In this document: piece by piece, positions 1 to 9,552 of the stretch
Position numbering within the stretch: the stretch's first letter is position 1
Layout: each line of letters opens with the position of its first letter
Assembly: GCA_039545275.1 (NCBI GenBank)
Contig: BCHS01000001.1
Coordinates: forward strand, 698,853-762,852
Length of the DNA stretch: 64,000 nt
From: Pseudomicrostroma phylloplanum
Lineage: Eukaryota > Basidiomycota > Exobasidiomycetes > Microstromatales
Direction of reading: 5' to 3'
Translations under genes and position numbers: made by a program
The notes under the pieces: model-generated
Database searches by the model: none
What the model saw: the letters and a program-made list of their open reading frames with translations, nothing else
Told to the model about the DNA's origin: nothing

Positions 1-285
1 AAAGATGTGAGAGGAAACCCTCTGCCGTTGTTCCTCACGCCGTCTCATGCGAGATACTGGGCTGATGTACGAGAGAAGCGGCGAGGACGCTCTGTGTCGA
101 CTGGTCTGGCACTAGGCGATGCCCGAGACGCTACTCTGGATACCGCCATCAGCTTCGCGGAGGAGGATTTCAGGTCCTCGGGTGCTGCCTCCATCAAGCA
201 GCTAGCGAGCGTCGCGCTCCTGATGGACACCTTCCGCGGGCGAACGGGTGGCGGCAAGGAGAGGTGGTGTGAGATCTGGATCTAG
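1..285 (+). CDS. 3' end of an unrecognised gene (5' truncated by window edge)
   Basis: Frame 1 is open from the first base to a TAG at 283-285, giving the last 94 residues of a protein. The peptide looks translated: it has a mixed charged and hydrophobic pattern and codons such as ATC AAG CAG and GAC ACC TTC CGC. It ends in a Trp-rich tail (RWCEIWI). I recognise no domain. It runs tail-to-tail with RPB9, whose stop lies 97 bases further on. The opposite strand also has a 70-codon frame here, but without an ATG, so the plus reading is preferred. Confidence is low because no start or upstream exon can be seen. Confidence 0.4.
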   Translation, partial: KDVRGNPLPLFLTPSHARYWADVREKRRGRSVSTGLALGDARDATLDTAISFAEEDFRSSGAASIKQLASVALLMDTFRGRTGGGKERWCEIWI

Positions 286-382
286 CGTTGGGAGGCGAGC
301 TGGGCTCAGAGGAAGAGATGATCGTAATGTGGATAGAGGGTCCGAAGCTATTGTACATTGTATAACACCATTGACTTTCCGC

Positions 383-1187
383 TCAGCGTTCGCTGGATGC
401 TAGCTCGTCTCCGTAGCAATGTTCGCAGGCGGTGCAGACGTAGCTGTGAGAGAGACCAAGAGAGAGAAGAGATGTATCAGCAGGGGTCAGCTTGGCCTCG
501 TCCGTAAGCTTGAGTTAGGGCTCGAGAGTGGGCAAGAGAAACTCACAAGAGGATCATCCGGTTGTGAATCCTCTTCGACTGATCCTGGAAGTACACGGCT
601 CTAACGAGTTCAAGAGGAATCCAGTCAGCTGTCGAGCAAAGACCGCTGCTGGGTTCGGCAGAGCTTCCACTCACTCTGGATGACCACAAGCGGGACACTC
701 GGAGTCATGCTTCCGCGGCAGAGTGGGGTCTGTGGCAATACTGTCAATGACTCCCGATTGTTCCTAAGCGTGAGAAGGATCAAATGGGGAAGCAAGAGTC
801 AGGCCTCATGTGTATTGCCTACGCTTCCCGTCGCCGACCTCCCTTTCCGCCTTGCTCACCTTTGTGACACTCTTCAAGTCGTTCTTGAAGACCATGTTGC
901 TCCTAGCCTCCTCCTTGTGACTGCAGTTCCTACACGAGTAAAGGAGCACATGATTCGAGCGATCCACCTCCGGATAGAGGAGGTTGTTGCTGAAAGAGCA
1001 GGGGACGCGGAAGGTGTGTTCAAGTCAGAACGTACGGACTTGCAATCGAACTGAATCGAGGCAACGTACTTCGCCCCCTCCGTGGGACGATCAGCGTTTG
1101 CTTGCCATTCACTACTCACCACTCAGCGCAGAAGTGTAGGCTCTGCTTGTCCTTCTCCCTCTGACTCTGAGGGTCCAGCTGCGACAT
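383..1187 (-). CDS. RPB9: RNA polymerase II subunit RPB9
   Basis: Encodes the small zinc-ribbon subunit of nuclear RNA polymerase II, which sits in the jaw of the enzyme and supports fidelity, start-site choice and transcript cleavage with TFIIS. I rebuilt it from five exons: 1187-1120, 989-860, 763-675, 600-547 and 443-383. They total 402 bases, or 133 residues; the yeast and human proteins are slightly shorter. All four introns have GTGAGY donors and TAG or CAG acceptors and keep the frame. The N-terminal zinc ribbon uses C20, C23, C42 and C45 (HFCAEC and YSCRNC). The C-terminal ribbon uses C89, C92, C117 and either C120 or C123 (ECPACGH, then YVCTACEHC near the end), as expected for RPB9. 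The start ATG at 1187 is followed directly by the first ribbon. It is divergent from the PX-domain gene. No exon exceeds 130 bases, so the gene is invisible as an open frame. Confidence 0.93.
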
Positions 1188-1575
1188 GACGGCCCGTAAT
1201 CAGCAACAGCTTTGGTCTCGCAGTAAGAGGGTGATCTGAGCTGCAAATTATCGCAAAGAGCCGGGTATGAGGGGATACAGAGAGGTGAAGGCGGAGAATC
1301 AGGATGGTAGGAAGGTGATGGTGGTCTAGTCTCGAGTGCCTATACGAGGCGCGCAGGCGACGGAAAGGGGGCCAGTCTACCTATTACGTAAGCCACTTTG
1401 TAGGCCTCTAGAGTGGGTGGACGGACCAACGCCTGACCTCCCTGGCTCCACCGTGTACCACTTGCTACCGTTCCGCACCACATCGCCTTGGCTGTCCCGT
1501 GGCCTGAACCATCCTCACGAACATGGCTCGCTCCCTCGAATTCACATAACAAGCAGCTCTTATACCCTTCCAGCG
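1188..1575. promoter_or_regulatory. Divergent intergenic region between RPB9 and the PX-domain gene
   Basis: This 388-base gap separates two start codons facing away from each other, so it must hold both 5' leaders and promoters. The plus-strand frame of the PX gene stays open back to 1336, but only from a GTG, with no ATG before 1576, so I treat that part as leader. I see no clear TATA box. Confidence 0.5.
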
Positions 1576-3756
1576 ATGGACAGTCTGGCTGCTGACCTGC
1601 GGGAAGCGGCCTCGGACCTGCTCGATGTCCCCGCAAACAGGCAGGCCATGTCGCCTATGTGCCATGCAGAGACAAACGACAAACCTCGCCAGCTACCTCA
1701 GGTACTCCCTGAAGATACCAGACCATCTTCTGCCAAGAAGCCGTCGAAGCTGGTGTTGCTCGATGCTAATGGTGAAGAGTACAAAGACCGCCAGAGGGCG
1801 AGCCCAGCAGTCGTGCCGTCCAGCGGGGTCAGCCCAACGTTTGAGGAGGCGAGAACGGGGTTGAGACGAGAAGCTGATGGTAGAGCGCCTTGGGATACGG
1901 CCTCGTCGGACGTTCCTTCAGCCTCGGAGCGCTTCGCGTCGTTGCACTCGAGCACACCTCCGTTGCGACCCTCATCAGCCGGTGGGAAATCCGAGGCGCT
2001 TCAGTCCCGGTCAAGGCCCTCTGCTTCGGCCACGAAGAGCCAATCAGATCTTTTTCAACGAGCGACTGCCTCTGCTTCTGGCATTGGCAACTCTCGCTTG
2101 GACATCTGGCTCAATGAAAGGGGCGAGAGAGTCGTCAATGGCAAAGTCGTCGGTAGGCTCACCCTAGCTGGCAACAAGGTTGGTCGTCCTCGATGGGAAG
2201 GCGACACTGGCAGTCAGAGTGGAGACTTCTTCCCTTCTGAAAAGGACTCTTCGGATCTGCCATCCTGGGACAGCAGCCGAGGCGAAGAGTCACTTCAAGA
2301 GCCTAGCATCAGCACTCCCCGGGGCCGGACCCTCGACCTTCCTGCCTCGGAGCACTCCAGCTATGACTTCGATCACTCCCGCCATGGCAGTCACACCAAA
2401 AGCATTACCCCCGAGTTCTTCATGCAGAGCTTCCCACATCTCACGCCAGGTCAATCGGAGCAAGCAAAACCTGTGATAATCTTCGATCGTAGCCGAGCGG
2501 AGATGCCTACCTTTAGCAGCTCAGGTGACGACGTCGTAGACAGCTTCCACGATGCTAGCGAGGATGCGCAGAGCGATCTTGCTTCCTTGCCTGGATCCCT
2601 GGAGGACAACTCAACCTCGCTTTCAAGGGCGGCTGAGAGGTCGCCTGGCAATGCCTCAATGCTACGTATGCCTGGCATCTCTATGGGCTACCAGCGGATG
2701 GGGGATCTTCGCAGTAATCTAGCGCTGCTGCATCGAAGCAAAAGTCCTGCGCCGGAAGATCATGCCGAAGGAGAGACGAATGGATCAGACAATGACGCGC
2801 ACGATCAAGCGGTCTCTGAGGAGACACTCGCTGTATCCCAACCTCCAGCAGAGTCGACCAATGTGGCTGCAGATCCAGGTCCGCTGACCTTCGACGCTAC
2901 AACGCAAGGTATAGCCTGGGAACCGTGGGAGAGAACAGCTGGCCCGCTTTCCCCCAGCAGAATGAAGAAGTCAGCTTCTCCAGGCGATGGCAGGCCGCTG
3001 CTAGAGCGAGCTGCTTCTCTCTTCTCGACTCAGTTGGTCACTCCCCCCGCCGAGCGAGAAGAAGGCGGGGCGAGTCAAGAGCAAAGCCAGTACCCCTTTG
3101 CTGGCATCGATGAAACGCCATCATGGACAGACGCACACGGGAACGACACTAGTGAGGCAGCTTCCTCTTCAACGACCGCTGATGCTACACAGAGCGCGGA
3201 CGATGGCGATGCCGCCTCTCTCTACTCTCTACCAGCCTCGAGCATCACCGGCTCCAACTCAGACGCAGCCTCCCGCCGCCCCTCTCTCCGACAACGTTCC
3301 TCGTCCAACGCCTCGCTGCTCTCCACCACCCTCTCCACGCAGGAATCGACCACATCTCCCTCCTCCTCGCCGCGCAGACCAAGACGTCCCCGCTCCATGT
3401 CCAGCGAGACTTTCACACGGGACGTCGTGGTGCGCGCCTGGACCGAAGTGGGCTCTCGCACGCGCGGGTACGTCACGTTTGAGGTGGTCCTCCTCACCGC
3501 GCAGAGCGGGCTGACCATCAGGGCGCACCGACGATACAGCTCTTTCGTGGCGCTGCGTCGCCAGCTCGCGATCGAGGCGCCGGTGTTTGCGGAGCAGCTC
3601 CCGGCGCTGCCGCCCAAGGATCTGATACACAAGTTCTCGCCCAAGCATTTGGAGGTCAGGAGGAGGGCACTCAGCTCGTGGTTGCAGCTTGTGCTGCTGG
3701 ATCCGCGATGGGGTGGGAGGAAAGCTGCGAGGGAGTGGCTTGTGGGAGCGGGATGA
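1576..3756 (+). CDS. PX-domain protein (YPT35-like C-terminus)
   Basis: A single exon of 726 residues. Residues 1-605 are low in order and rich in Ser, Pro and acidic residues. A phox-homology (PX) domain fills the C-terminal 117 residues (about 610-726). It shows the basic RRYSSF patch after the first strands, the PPK turn (LPALPPK), and the following helices ending in a Trp-rich C-terminus. PX domains bind phosphoinositides, usually PI3P on endosomes or vacuoles. A C-terminal PX domain with this LPPK...FSPKHLEVRRRALSSWL-type run resembles the fungal endosomal protein Ypt35, an adaptor for the lipid-transfer protein Vps13. The family is clear, but orthology to YPT35 is my inference. The start is the first in-frame ATG. 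It is convergent with TYR1, with 262 bases between the stops. Confidence 0.8.
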   Translation: MDSLAADLREAASDLLDVPANRQAMSPMCHAETNDKPRQLPQVLPEDTRPSSAKKPSKLVLLDANGEEYKDRQRASPAVVPSSGVSPTFEEARTGLRREADGRAPWDTASSDVPSASERFASLHSSTPPLRPSSAGGKSEALQSRSRPSASATKSQSDLFQRATASASGIGNSRLDIWLNERGERVVNGKVVGRLTLAGNKVGRPRWEGDTGSQSGDFFPSEKDSSDLPSWDSSRGEESLQEPSISTPRGRTLDLPASEHSSYDFDHSRHGSHTKSITPEFFMQSFPHLTPGQSEQAKPVIIFDRSRAEMPTFSSSGDDVVDSFHDASEDAQSDLASLPGSLEDNSTSLSRAAERSPGNASMLRMPGISMGYQRMGDLRSNLALLHRSKSPAPEDHAEGETNGSDNDAHDQAVSEETLAVSQPPAESTNVAADPGPLTFDATTQGIAWEPWERTAGPLSPSRMKKSASPGDGRPLLERAASLFSTQLVTPPAEREEGGASQEQSQYPFAGIDETPSWTDAHGNDTSEAASSSTTADATQSADDGDAASLYSLPASSITGSNSDAASRRPSLRQRSSSNASLLSTTLSTQESTTSPSSSPRRPRRPRSMSSETFTRDVVVRAWTEVGSRTRGYVTFEVVLLTAQSGLTIRAHRRYSSFVALRRQLAIEAPVFAEQLPALPPKDLIHKFSPKHLEVRRRALSSWLQLVLLDPRWGGRKAAREWLVGAG

Positions 3757-4018
3757 GGGAAGCGGAGGCAAGCAAGCGATGGGAGGAGAAGAAGAGGGGG
3801 GCACTGCACGAGGTTGTACTATACGACAGATGTTCTAAGACTCGAGTGACTGACGAACGGCAGATAGTCGATGCTCTGTCTCTACTACCATTGCAAATGA
3901 TATACATCCATCCTCAAGTGCTGTGACATTGACTCCGCACCATGATACCCTCTTGTTTTACCTCGTTCGCTTCTCTCCCTTGCCTGTCACTAGCGCTACG
4001 ATCCCTCCCACTCTCTCC

Positions 4019-5682
4019 TCATCGCGAGCTCATGACAACCTTTAGCATCTCCGCGCCGACCTTGTTTGCCTCTTCAAATCTTGGCTCAAAGAAGCGCGCC
4101 GTATCTTTAAACCTCCACTCGTAGTGCTCAAAGTTGCCCGCATTGACCGCCTCTGCCCACCCTCTAGCAGCCACGACGAACTCGGTATCGTCTCCTCGAA
4201 ACGTGGGGTCCTCTACGGCTGCGCGGATAGAGGCTCGCAGACGAGCGGGAGAGCGAAAGAGGTACTCGCACACGCCGATCCAGATACGGAAGATGGGCGT
4301 GGCGGCTAGCTCTAGATGGGCGTAGGGGTCGATTCCCAGGTGGTGCCAGCAGTCGACGATGGCCAGAAGGGAGAGGTGCGAGTTGGGAGGACGAATCGCT
4401 GCTGAAGCTGGATTCGTCGTCTGCTCGGTTGCTTCTGCTGGCTGAGTTGCGCTGCTGGCATCGATGGGGGGAGGAGGGGCTACTTTGCGAGCGGCCTGAT
4501 GAAATTGCTCTAGCATTGCGTCGCTCATCAGGATCGGCCTGTGCTGCCGTGTGGTGGTAGAAGAGGACCCTGCGGTAGTATCGGCTGATGTGCTACCAGC
4601 CCCACCCTCTCCAGCAGCAGCGGGCTGCTCGTCGTCCTGCCAGCCAAAGACTTTCCGCCTGGCCTCAAAGACTCTCCGTAGCATCTCGTCGTGTCTAACC
4701 GCAATCATCAGCTTGAAGAGGTCGCTGACACTCTTGGCGTACTGCGTCACCTGTATCCGCGCCGAAGGGTTCAGGATAGCGAGCCCGGCGTAGACGTGCC
4801 ACTTTGCAGAGAGGATACGGATCATGATGTTGATCTTGACCGTCTCGATGGGTCCAGCCCACCGGTCCGTCTCCCACGGATAATCACCACTACATCGCCA
4901 TGCAGCACCCATGGCGAGGAAAGCTGCATGTGTCACGGCCTGGGTATTGGCAGTGACGACGTCGTGTTCTTGGTAGCTGAGCAGGACGATGCGCGAGCCA
5001 AAAGCGGCCATGATCCTCTCCATCAACCTCATCTTCTCGTCCGGTGCACGATGCTGGATCAACACTAGAGGCTGGCCTGTAGGATCGACCTTGGGTCCGT
5101 GGAGGGAATGGCAGGACACGATGTGCGAGTCTGCGGGCAGGTGAGCCTCAAAGGCTCTTTGTTCTGGCGCCTTGACAGACGTTTGCCCAGAGACGATGGC
5201 TCCCATCTTTGTGGAGGGGCCGTACTGGGCCACGACGTTGTAGATGAGAGCAGCCTCGACCGAGTAGATGATCAGGTCACTCCGCCGTGAGACCAGGTGA
5301 CCGTCCCTGTACACATTGATGCTCGTGCCTATGGGGGTTGAGTGAGGCAGGCGAATGGAGCGAGTCGTCAGCAAGACCCGCTGAGAAGAAAGACAAGAGA
5401 AGCACTGGCCTGTACTGTACGAACCTTTGTACTCTCTCTGTAGCGCTTCATACTTTTCAGGCCTATCGCAGACATTGACGCTGTGGAGACATAGAAAGGC
5501 CAATCTCATCAGCGAGAGCTCGATAGAGAGAAGTACTCCCAGTCCCCTCCTACTCACATCCAGCCGGCTGCGTTGATCTTTGCGGCATAGAGTCTTCCCA
5601 TGTCTCCCATCCCGATGATGCCCACCTCGACCTTGTCATCTCCTTCGAGGCGATGGCCGCCACTTCCGCCTGCGAGCGTCAT
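4019..5682 (-). CDS. TYR1: Prephenate dehydrogenase (NADP+), tyrosine biosynthesis
   Basis: Oxidatively decarboxylates prephenate to 4-hydroxyphenylpyruvate, the committed step to tyrosine in fungi. Three exons (5682-5558, 5480-5425, 5328-4019) give 1491 bases and 496 residues, close to the usual fungal length. The first exon carries the Rossmann motif GIIGMGDMG (residues about 21-29). The second continues into NVCDRPEKY, typical of fungal TYR1. The third holds the catalytic half, including the conserved VSCHSLHGPKVD and LSYQEHDVVTANTQAVTHA stretches. A Ser/Thr/Ala-rich insert near the middle of the C-terminal domain is not conserved-looking. Upstream open codons reach a GTG at 5790, but the first ATG is at 5682, just before the NADP-binding fold, so I chose it. 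It is head-to-head with MED6. Confidence 0.93.
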
Positions 5683-6021
5683 CGAGGGCTTGTGAGAAGA
5701 GGTGAGGACAGCCTGAGGATTCAAAGAGGGATACGGAGTGCTGTACCAAAGGGAGACTGGTGCTGGGGTGCGGGAGTGAGTCGGATCCACAGCACAAGAA
5801 GGTCAAAGTCCCACTTCCGGTGGCGGAGTCTGAATCTCTCAGCCGAACGGAAGCGGAAGCAAGATCGAGGTCAAGCGTGTGCTGCACCGCACGCTACCAG
5901 TGCTTGATATCCATTACTCGCGACGACGACGACGGCGAGGAAGACGAGGAGAGTCATGGTCACTGCTGCATCAGACTCATATTACACATAGCAGTGCTTC
6001 ACCAGTCCATATCGCCTCACG
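5683..6021. promoter_or_regulatory. Divergent intergenic region between TYR1 and MED6
   Basis: These 339 bases lie between two opposed start codons and should hold both promoters. There is a run of CGACGACGACGACGGCGAGGAAG near 5921-5943. No TATA box or known operator stands out. Confidence 0.45.
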
Positions 6022-7043
6022 ATGGCTGCCGCAGTGGACGATGCGGGCGGCCTCGACCCCAACCTGCCCCTCCCTACGCCCACCCGCTCTACCCTCCTCT
6101 CCACCTACTGGCGCGATCCCGAATACCTCGCCTATGTTCCCCTAAACCCAACAACGGCTCTGGACTACTTCTCCCGCTCTACCTTCTTCGATCCCACCTC
6201 CACCAATGAGATGCTACGGATGCAGAACATTGCCAATCCAGAGGCCATGGCTGGGGCCATGGGCAGGACGGCGCGGCAGCAGGAGGAGGAGCTGAGCAGG
6301 TTCGTGGGCATCGAATTTGTCCTGGTGCACGCTAAGCAGAACAAGGGCAAAGAGGCAGCGGGAGCTCAGGGTCAACAGACACAGCCTGTCGCACTGCCCG
6401 GTCAAGGGCAGCAGCTGGCGGATGAGACCTTGTTTGTGATTCAGAAAAGGAGGCGTGAGAGCCCTGTAAAGAGTGAGTGATGGGGCCAGGAGATGACCAG
6501 AGTAGATGGGCAAGGCAGCGCACCCTAATATCTTGCTGTTCTCCCTCTGCCAGCTCGTGTACTGGAGACGTACTATATCCTCAACGGCAACATCCACATG
6601 GCCCCAGATCTGGAGACTGTGCTGAACAACCGAATGGTATGTACTTTGCCTCGCCGGCGCCAATCGCACATCAGTCGCCCTCTGATGACCAGAATGTCCA
6701 TACTGACATCGGCGCCCGCAACCCCACGTCCACATGTCAGACTACGGCCCTCCGCTCGCTTCGGAGCGCCCTGAGCCTCGCTCGCGACGCCTCCGGCCGG
6801 CCTATCCTGCCTCCCTCGGCCTCTGCGAAGAGCAACGGTGCCAACAAGCGCAAGGGAGCCCCGACTGGCAGCAACGATGGTGCTGCTGGTGCCAACCCAA
6901 GAAGCGTAGGGCCGGGGATTGGAGCAGAGAGCGGAGCTACACTGGGTGCGGAGGCTACGGCTCTCTCGGCTCGACAGGCCGGCCCCGGCGTTACTGGGCC
7001 TGGAGTCGAGGAAGGGGAGGACGCAGAGATGCTCGATGAATGA
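6022..7043 (+). CDS. MED6: Mediator complex subunit 6
   Basis: A head-module subunit of Mediator, the coactivator that links DNA-bound activators to RNA polymerase II. Three exons fit: 6022-6472, 6554-6636 and 6741-7043 (837 bases, 278 residues). Hallmarks are STYWRDPEYLAYVPLN and ALDYFSRSTFFDPTSTNEM near residues 25-75, and TYYILNGNIHMAPDLETVL encoded by exon 2. The C-terminal third is Ala/Gly-rich and ends in an acidic tail (EEGEDAEMLDE). The last acceptor could instead be at 6692, which is also in frame and would add 16 residues. I prefer 6740 because the product then runs straight into a helix-like TTALRSLRSAL. It is convergent with the forkhead gene. Confidence 0.9.
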
Positions 7044-7302
7044 CATTGATCACACACAGGCGCAATGCACAAGATTATTTGCTTATATGCTCCGATTTAT
7101 ATGAATGGTATCTAAAAGAAGACGTGCGGCCGACGTGCGAAGCTGGCTAAAGTGAAGCCGTATGACAATGAAGTTCCCTGCTTTGGTGTGGGTATAGAGT
7201 ACAGACGTACAGAGTGCTGACGATGACGGGATGAAGACGGAAGCAAAGATGACGATACGAAGAGAGAAGAAAAGAAAGAAACCAACGAGGAGGGGGAGGT
7301 AT

Positions 7303-9552
7303 CTAGCAGAGAAGTCCGCTGATGTCCATCTTCCTACCAGACGCCTTCTCCTCCGGTGCGTCCTCGGTCTTGGGCTCGGGAGCGGAGATGGTTCGTCGGT
7401 CAGGCTGCAAGTGCGGAGCATCCTCGACAGGTGAGGAGCTGGGGTGAGGAGCAGCAGGTGCCGATCTGGGCGGCGAACGCGGCGGCGGCGGGCAAGTCCT
7501 CGAGAAGGCCCTTGGTCGCGTAGAGCTGTCTGCACTATCGAAGCCCAGGCCGACGACGACCGAGGGCACTCCACCGGAGATGGTATCGCCTCGAGGGCGC
7601 AGGACAGAGGGGAGCTGCAGCGTCTTTGGGTGCACAGGGTCGGATGCGGTCGACATCGTCGAGGTCTGGTGGCGCACCGGCTGAGGCCTCTTGACGGCCG
7701 GAATGGATTCAGTGTTGAGCGAGGAACGTCGGTGTACACTCGAAGTCGGGGCGTGCTGAAGACCGACGGCGGGCGCACCTCCTTCGAAGGCCTTTGCGCT
7801 CTGAGGAGCAGGAGAGGGGAAGTACTCGTCGCCGGAGAAGCCATTGGGACTTCGTGAAGGCAGAGGAGACGTATCGGCTCCACCTGGAGTCAGCAGCAGA
7901 GATCGAGAAGTTGCAGAGGACGGGTCGATGGTCCACCAGCCTCCCTTGCCCCTAGCGGCCTGAGAGTGAGCTGGATCGCTGGAAGCACAGCTGTCGTAGA
8001 TGTCCTGTGCGGTCCTGGCGACCTTGACGAACGTCCTGTTCAGACTGAGATTGTGGCGCACCGTGTTCTGCCAGCCTTGAGAGTCAGGACCGTCCATGGA
8101 GTAGAGCTCTGGGTAGGCATTGGAGATCCAAGTGTAGATCTCCCGGAGCGTCATCCGGCTCTCTGGGCTCGAGGTGATGGCCTGAGCGATCAGAGACGAG
8201 TAGCTGTAAGGTGGACGACGGCGACGGCGCGTCTGGCTGAAGCGCTCCAGAGGTGGAGCAGCAGTGGGCTCCGACTGCGCTTGGCCGGGATGGGGTGCGC
8301 CCCACGCCGACGAGTGAGTGGGCGGTGACAGACCTGGCTGCTGATAGGGCGCGGGTCGGCGGGCGAGCTCCATTTGGAGTTGATGCTGATGCTGTTGCTG
8401 CTGGTCGTGTAGAGAGAGCTGCAGAGAGTTGCTGTATGCTTGCGGAGAGTCGTTTCCGCCGTACCTGGGCGCTGTGTTCATCATTCGAGGGTCCGGTCCG
8501 CCGGGGAGCTGGGCTTGATGATACATCGGAGATGGGTATAGAGGGCTGGCATGTTGCTCTGCCGACCAAGGTGTGATGGGACTGAACAGAAGGGGGGACG
8601 GAGGGTAGGCAGGGGAACGGTAGCCGCCGTAGTGATTCTCGCCGGGGGTAGTACGACCGCCAGGCCTTCGCTGCTGCTCGAGCGATTCCATGCTGGCTCG
8701 TTGAGTCAGGGTCGGTGTGGTGCGCGAAGTGTTCTGAGACTGAGGTGCCGAGCGGTGAGGACCTGCGAAGCCACCTTGCTCAGCCAGCGTGCTGGCCCTG
8801 CGACGGAGAATGGCCGAGGGAGTGTTGTTGCTATGTGGAAGGCGGGGAGGCGAAGGCCGGGAAGAATAGTGGGGATGGCTCCCTGCCGAGTGCGGAGGTG
8901 CGTTGGCGTCCTCAAGACCAATGTGTGTGGGCCAGGTTGGTGATGGGGTCACGGCACCGCTGGCACGACTGCCGTATGGATGATGCCTGCCAGACACGGG
9001 CGCCATGACGCTGGGCATGCCCAAAGGCGACATGACAGGGCGAGGGCTCCGGTTGGTGTCCAAAGGTTTCGGAGGAGCTGCGCGGCTGGTCCAGCGGTTG
9101 GTCCAGGTAGGAGAGGGGACGCCCATTGGCATTCGCGGATGACCATTGTTGGACTTGTAAGGCGCGCCGGAATGTCCATCCTCCTCGGTGTCCATAGTCT
9201 CGATGGCTTCATCTGAGCTGGAGGAGCCTCTTTGCCGCGACAATCTAACGCTTTGGGCATTCGAGAACGATGTGTCATTGGCGTACTCGCGAGCGTCCTG
9301 CCCTTGTTGAGGCATGTCATCCGAGGATGCCAGGGATGCTGGAGAACCGGTGGGACTACGGCTAGGACCGCCGAGGGAAGAGATGGGAGGGAGCGTCCGA
9401 CCTGTGGAGGGGGTGCCATGGTGCGGCTGGGCAAGCTGCTGTAGAGCATCCCGTGGGGAATGCGGCTGCAGCTGCTTGACATTGTATGAGGGGACGCGGT
9501 GTGTACCGTCCATGGCACCGAGGGCCGGCAGAATCGGGACTCCAGCGCTCAT
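7303..9552 (-). CDS. Forkhead (winged-helix) transcription factor
   Basis: A single exon of 749 residues. The DNA-binding domain lies at about 446-545: RRPPYSYSSLIAQAI opens it, WQNTVRHNLSLNRTFVKV (about 494-511) is the recognition helix signature, and GKGGWWTIDP closes it with the wing. The flanks are long, disordered and rich in Pro, Ser, Gln and His, including a Q/H run near residues 384-392. I see no FHA domain upstream, so it is unlike the cell-cycle factors Fkh1/Fkh2 or Fhl1 and nearer to Hcm1-type or other stand-alone forkheads. That subtype is inference. The ATG at 9552 is the first in frame. A 2.4-kb gene-free stretch precedes it, as often seen for regulators with large promoters. 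Confidence 0.9.
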   Translation of the reverse strand: MSAGVPILPALGAMDGTHRVPSYNVKQLQPHSPRDALQQLAQPHHGTPSTGRTLPPISSLGGPSRSPTGSPASLASSDDMPQQGQDAREYANDTSFSNAQSVRLSRQRGSSSSDEAIETMDTEEDGHSGAPYKSNNGHPRMPMGVPSPTWTNRWTSRAAPPKPLDTNRSPRPVMSPLGMPSVMAPVSGRHHPYGSRASGAVTPSPTWPTHIGLEDANAPPHSAGSHPHYSSRPSPPRLPHSNNTPSAILRRRASTLAEQGGFAGPHRSAPQSQNTSRTTPTLTQRASMESLEQQRRPGGRTTPGENHYGGYRSPAYPPSPLLFSPITPWSAEQHASPLYPSPMYHQAQLPGGPDPRMMNTAPRYGGNDSPQAYSNSLQLSLHDQQQQHQHQLQMELARRPAPYQQPGLSPPTHSSAWGAPHPGQAQSEPTAAPPLERFSQTRRRRRPPYSYSSLIAQAITSSPESRMTLREIYTWISNAYPELYSMDGPDSQGWQNTVRHNLSLNRTFVKVARTAQDIYDSCASSDPAHSQAARGKGGWWTIDPSSATSRSLLLTPGGADTSPLPSRSPNGFSGDEYFPSPAPQSAKAFEGGAPAVGLQHAPTSSVHRRSSLNTESIPAVKRPQPVRHQTSTMSTASDPVHPKTLQLPSVLRPRGDTISGGVPSVVVGLGFDSADSSTRPRAFSRTCPPPPRSPPRSAPAAPHPSSSPVEDAPHLQPDRRTISAPEPKTEDAPEEKASGRKMDISGLLC

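Noticed and set aside
1336..1575. 80-codon N-terminal extension of the PX-domain protein
   Set aside because: The extension begins at GTG and contains no ATG; nuclear genes need ATG, and the sequence shows no conserved feature.
3222..3809. 195-codon minus-strand frame across the end of the PX-domain gene
   Set aside because: It overlaps the PX domain antisense and has no domain of its own.
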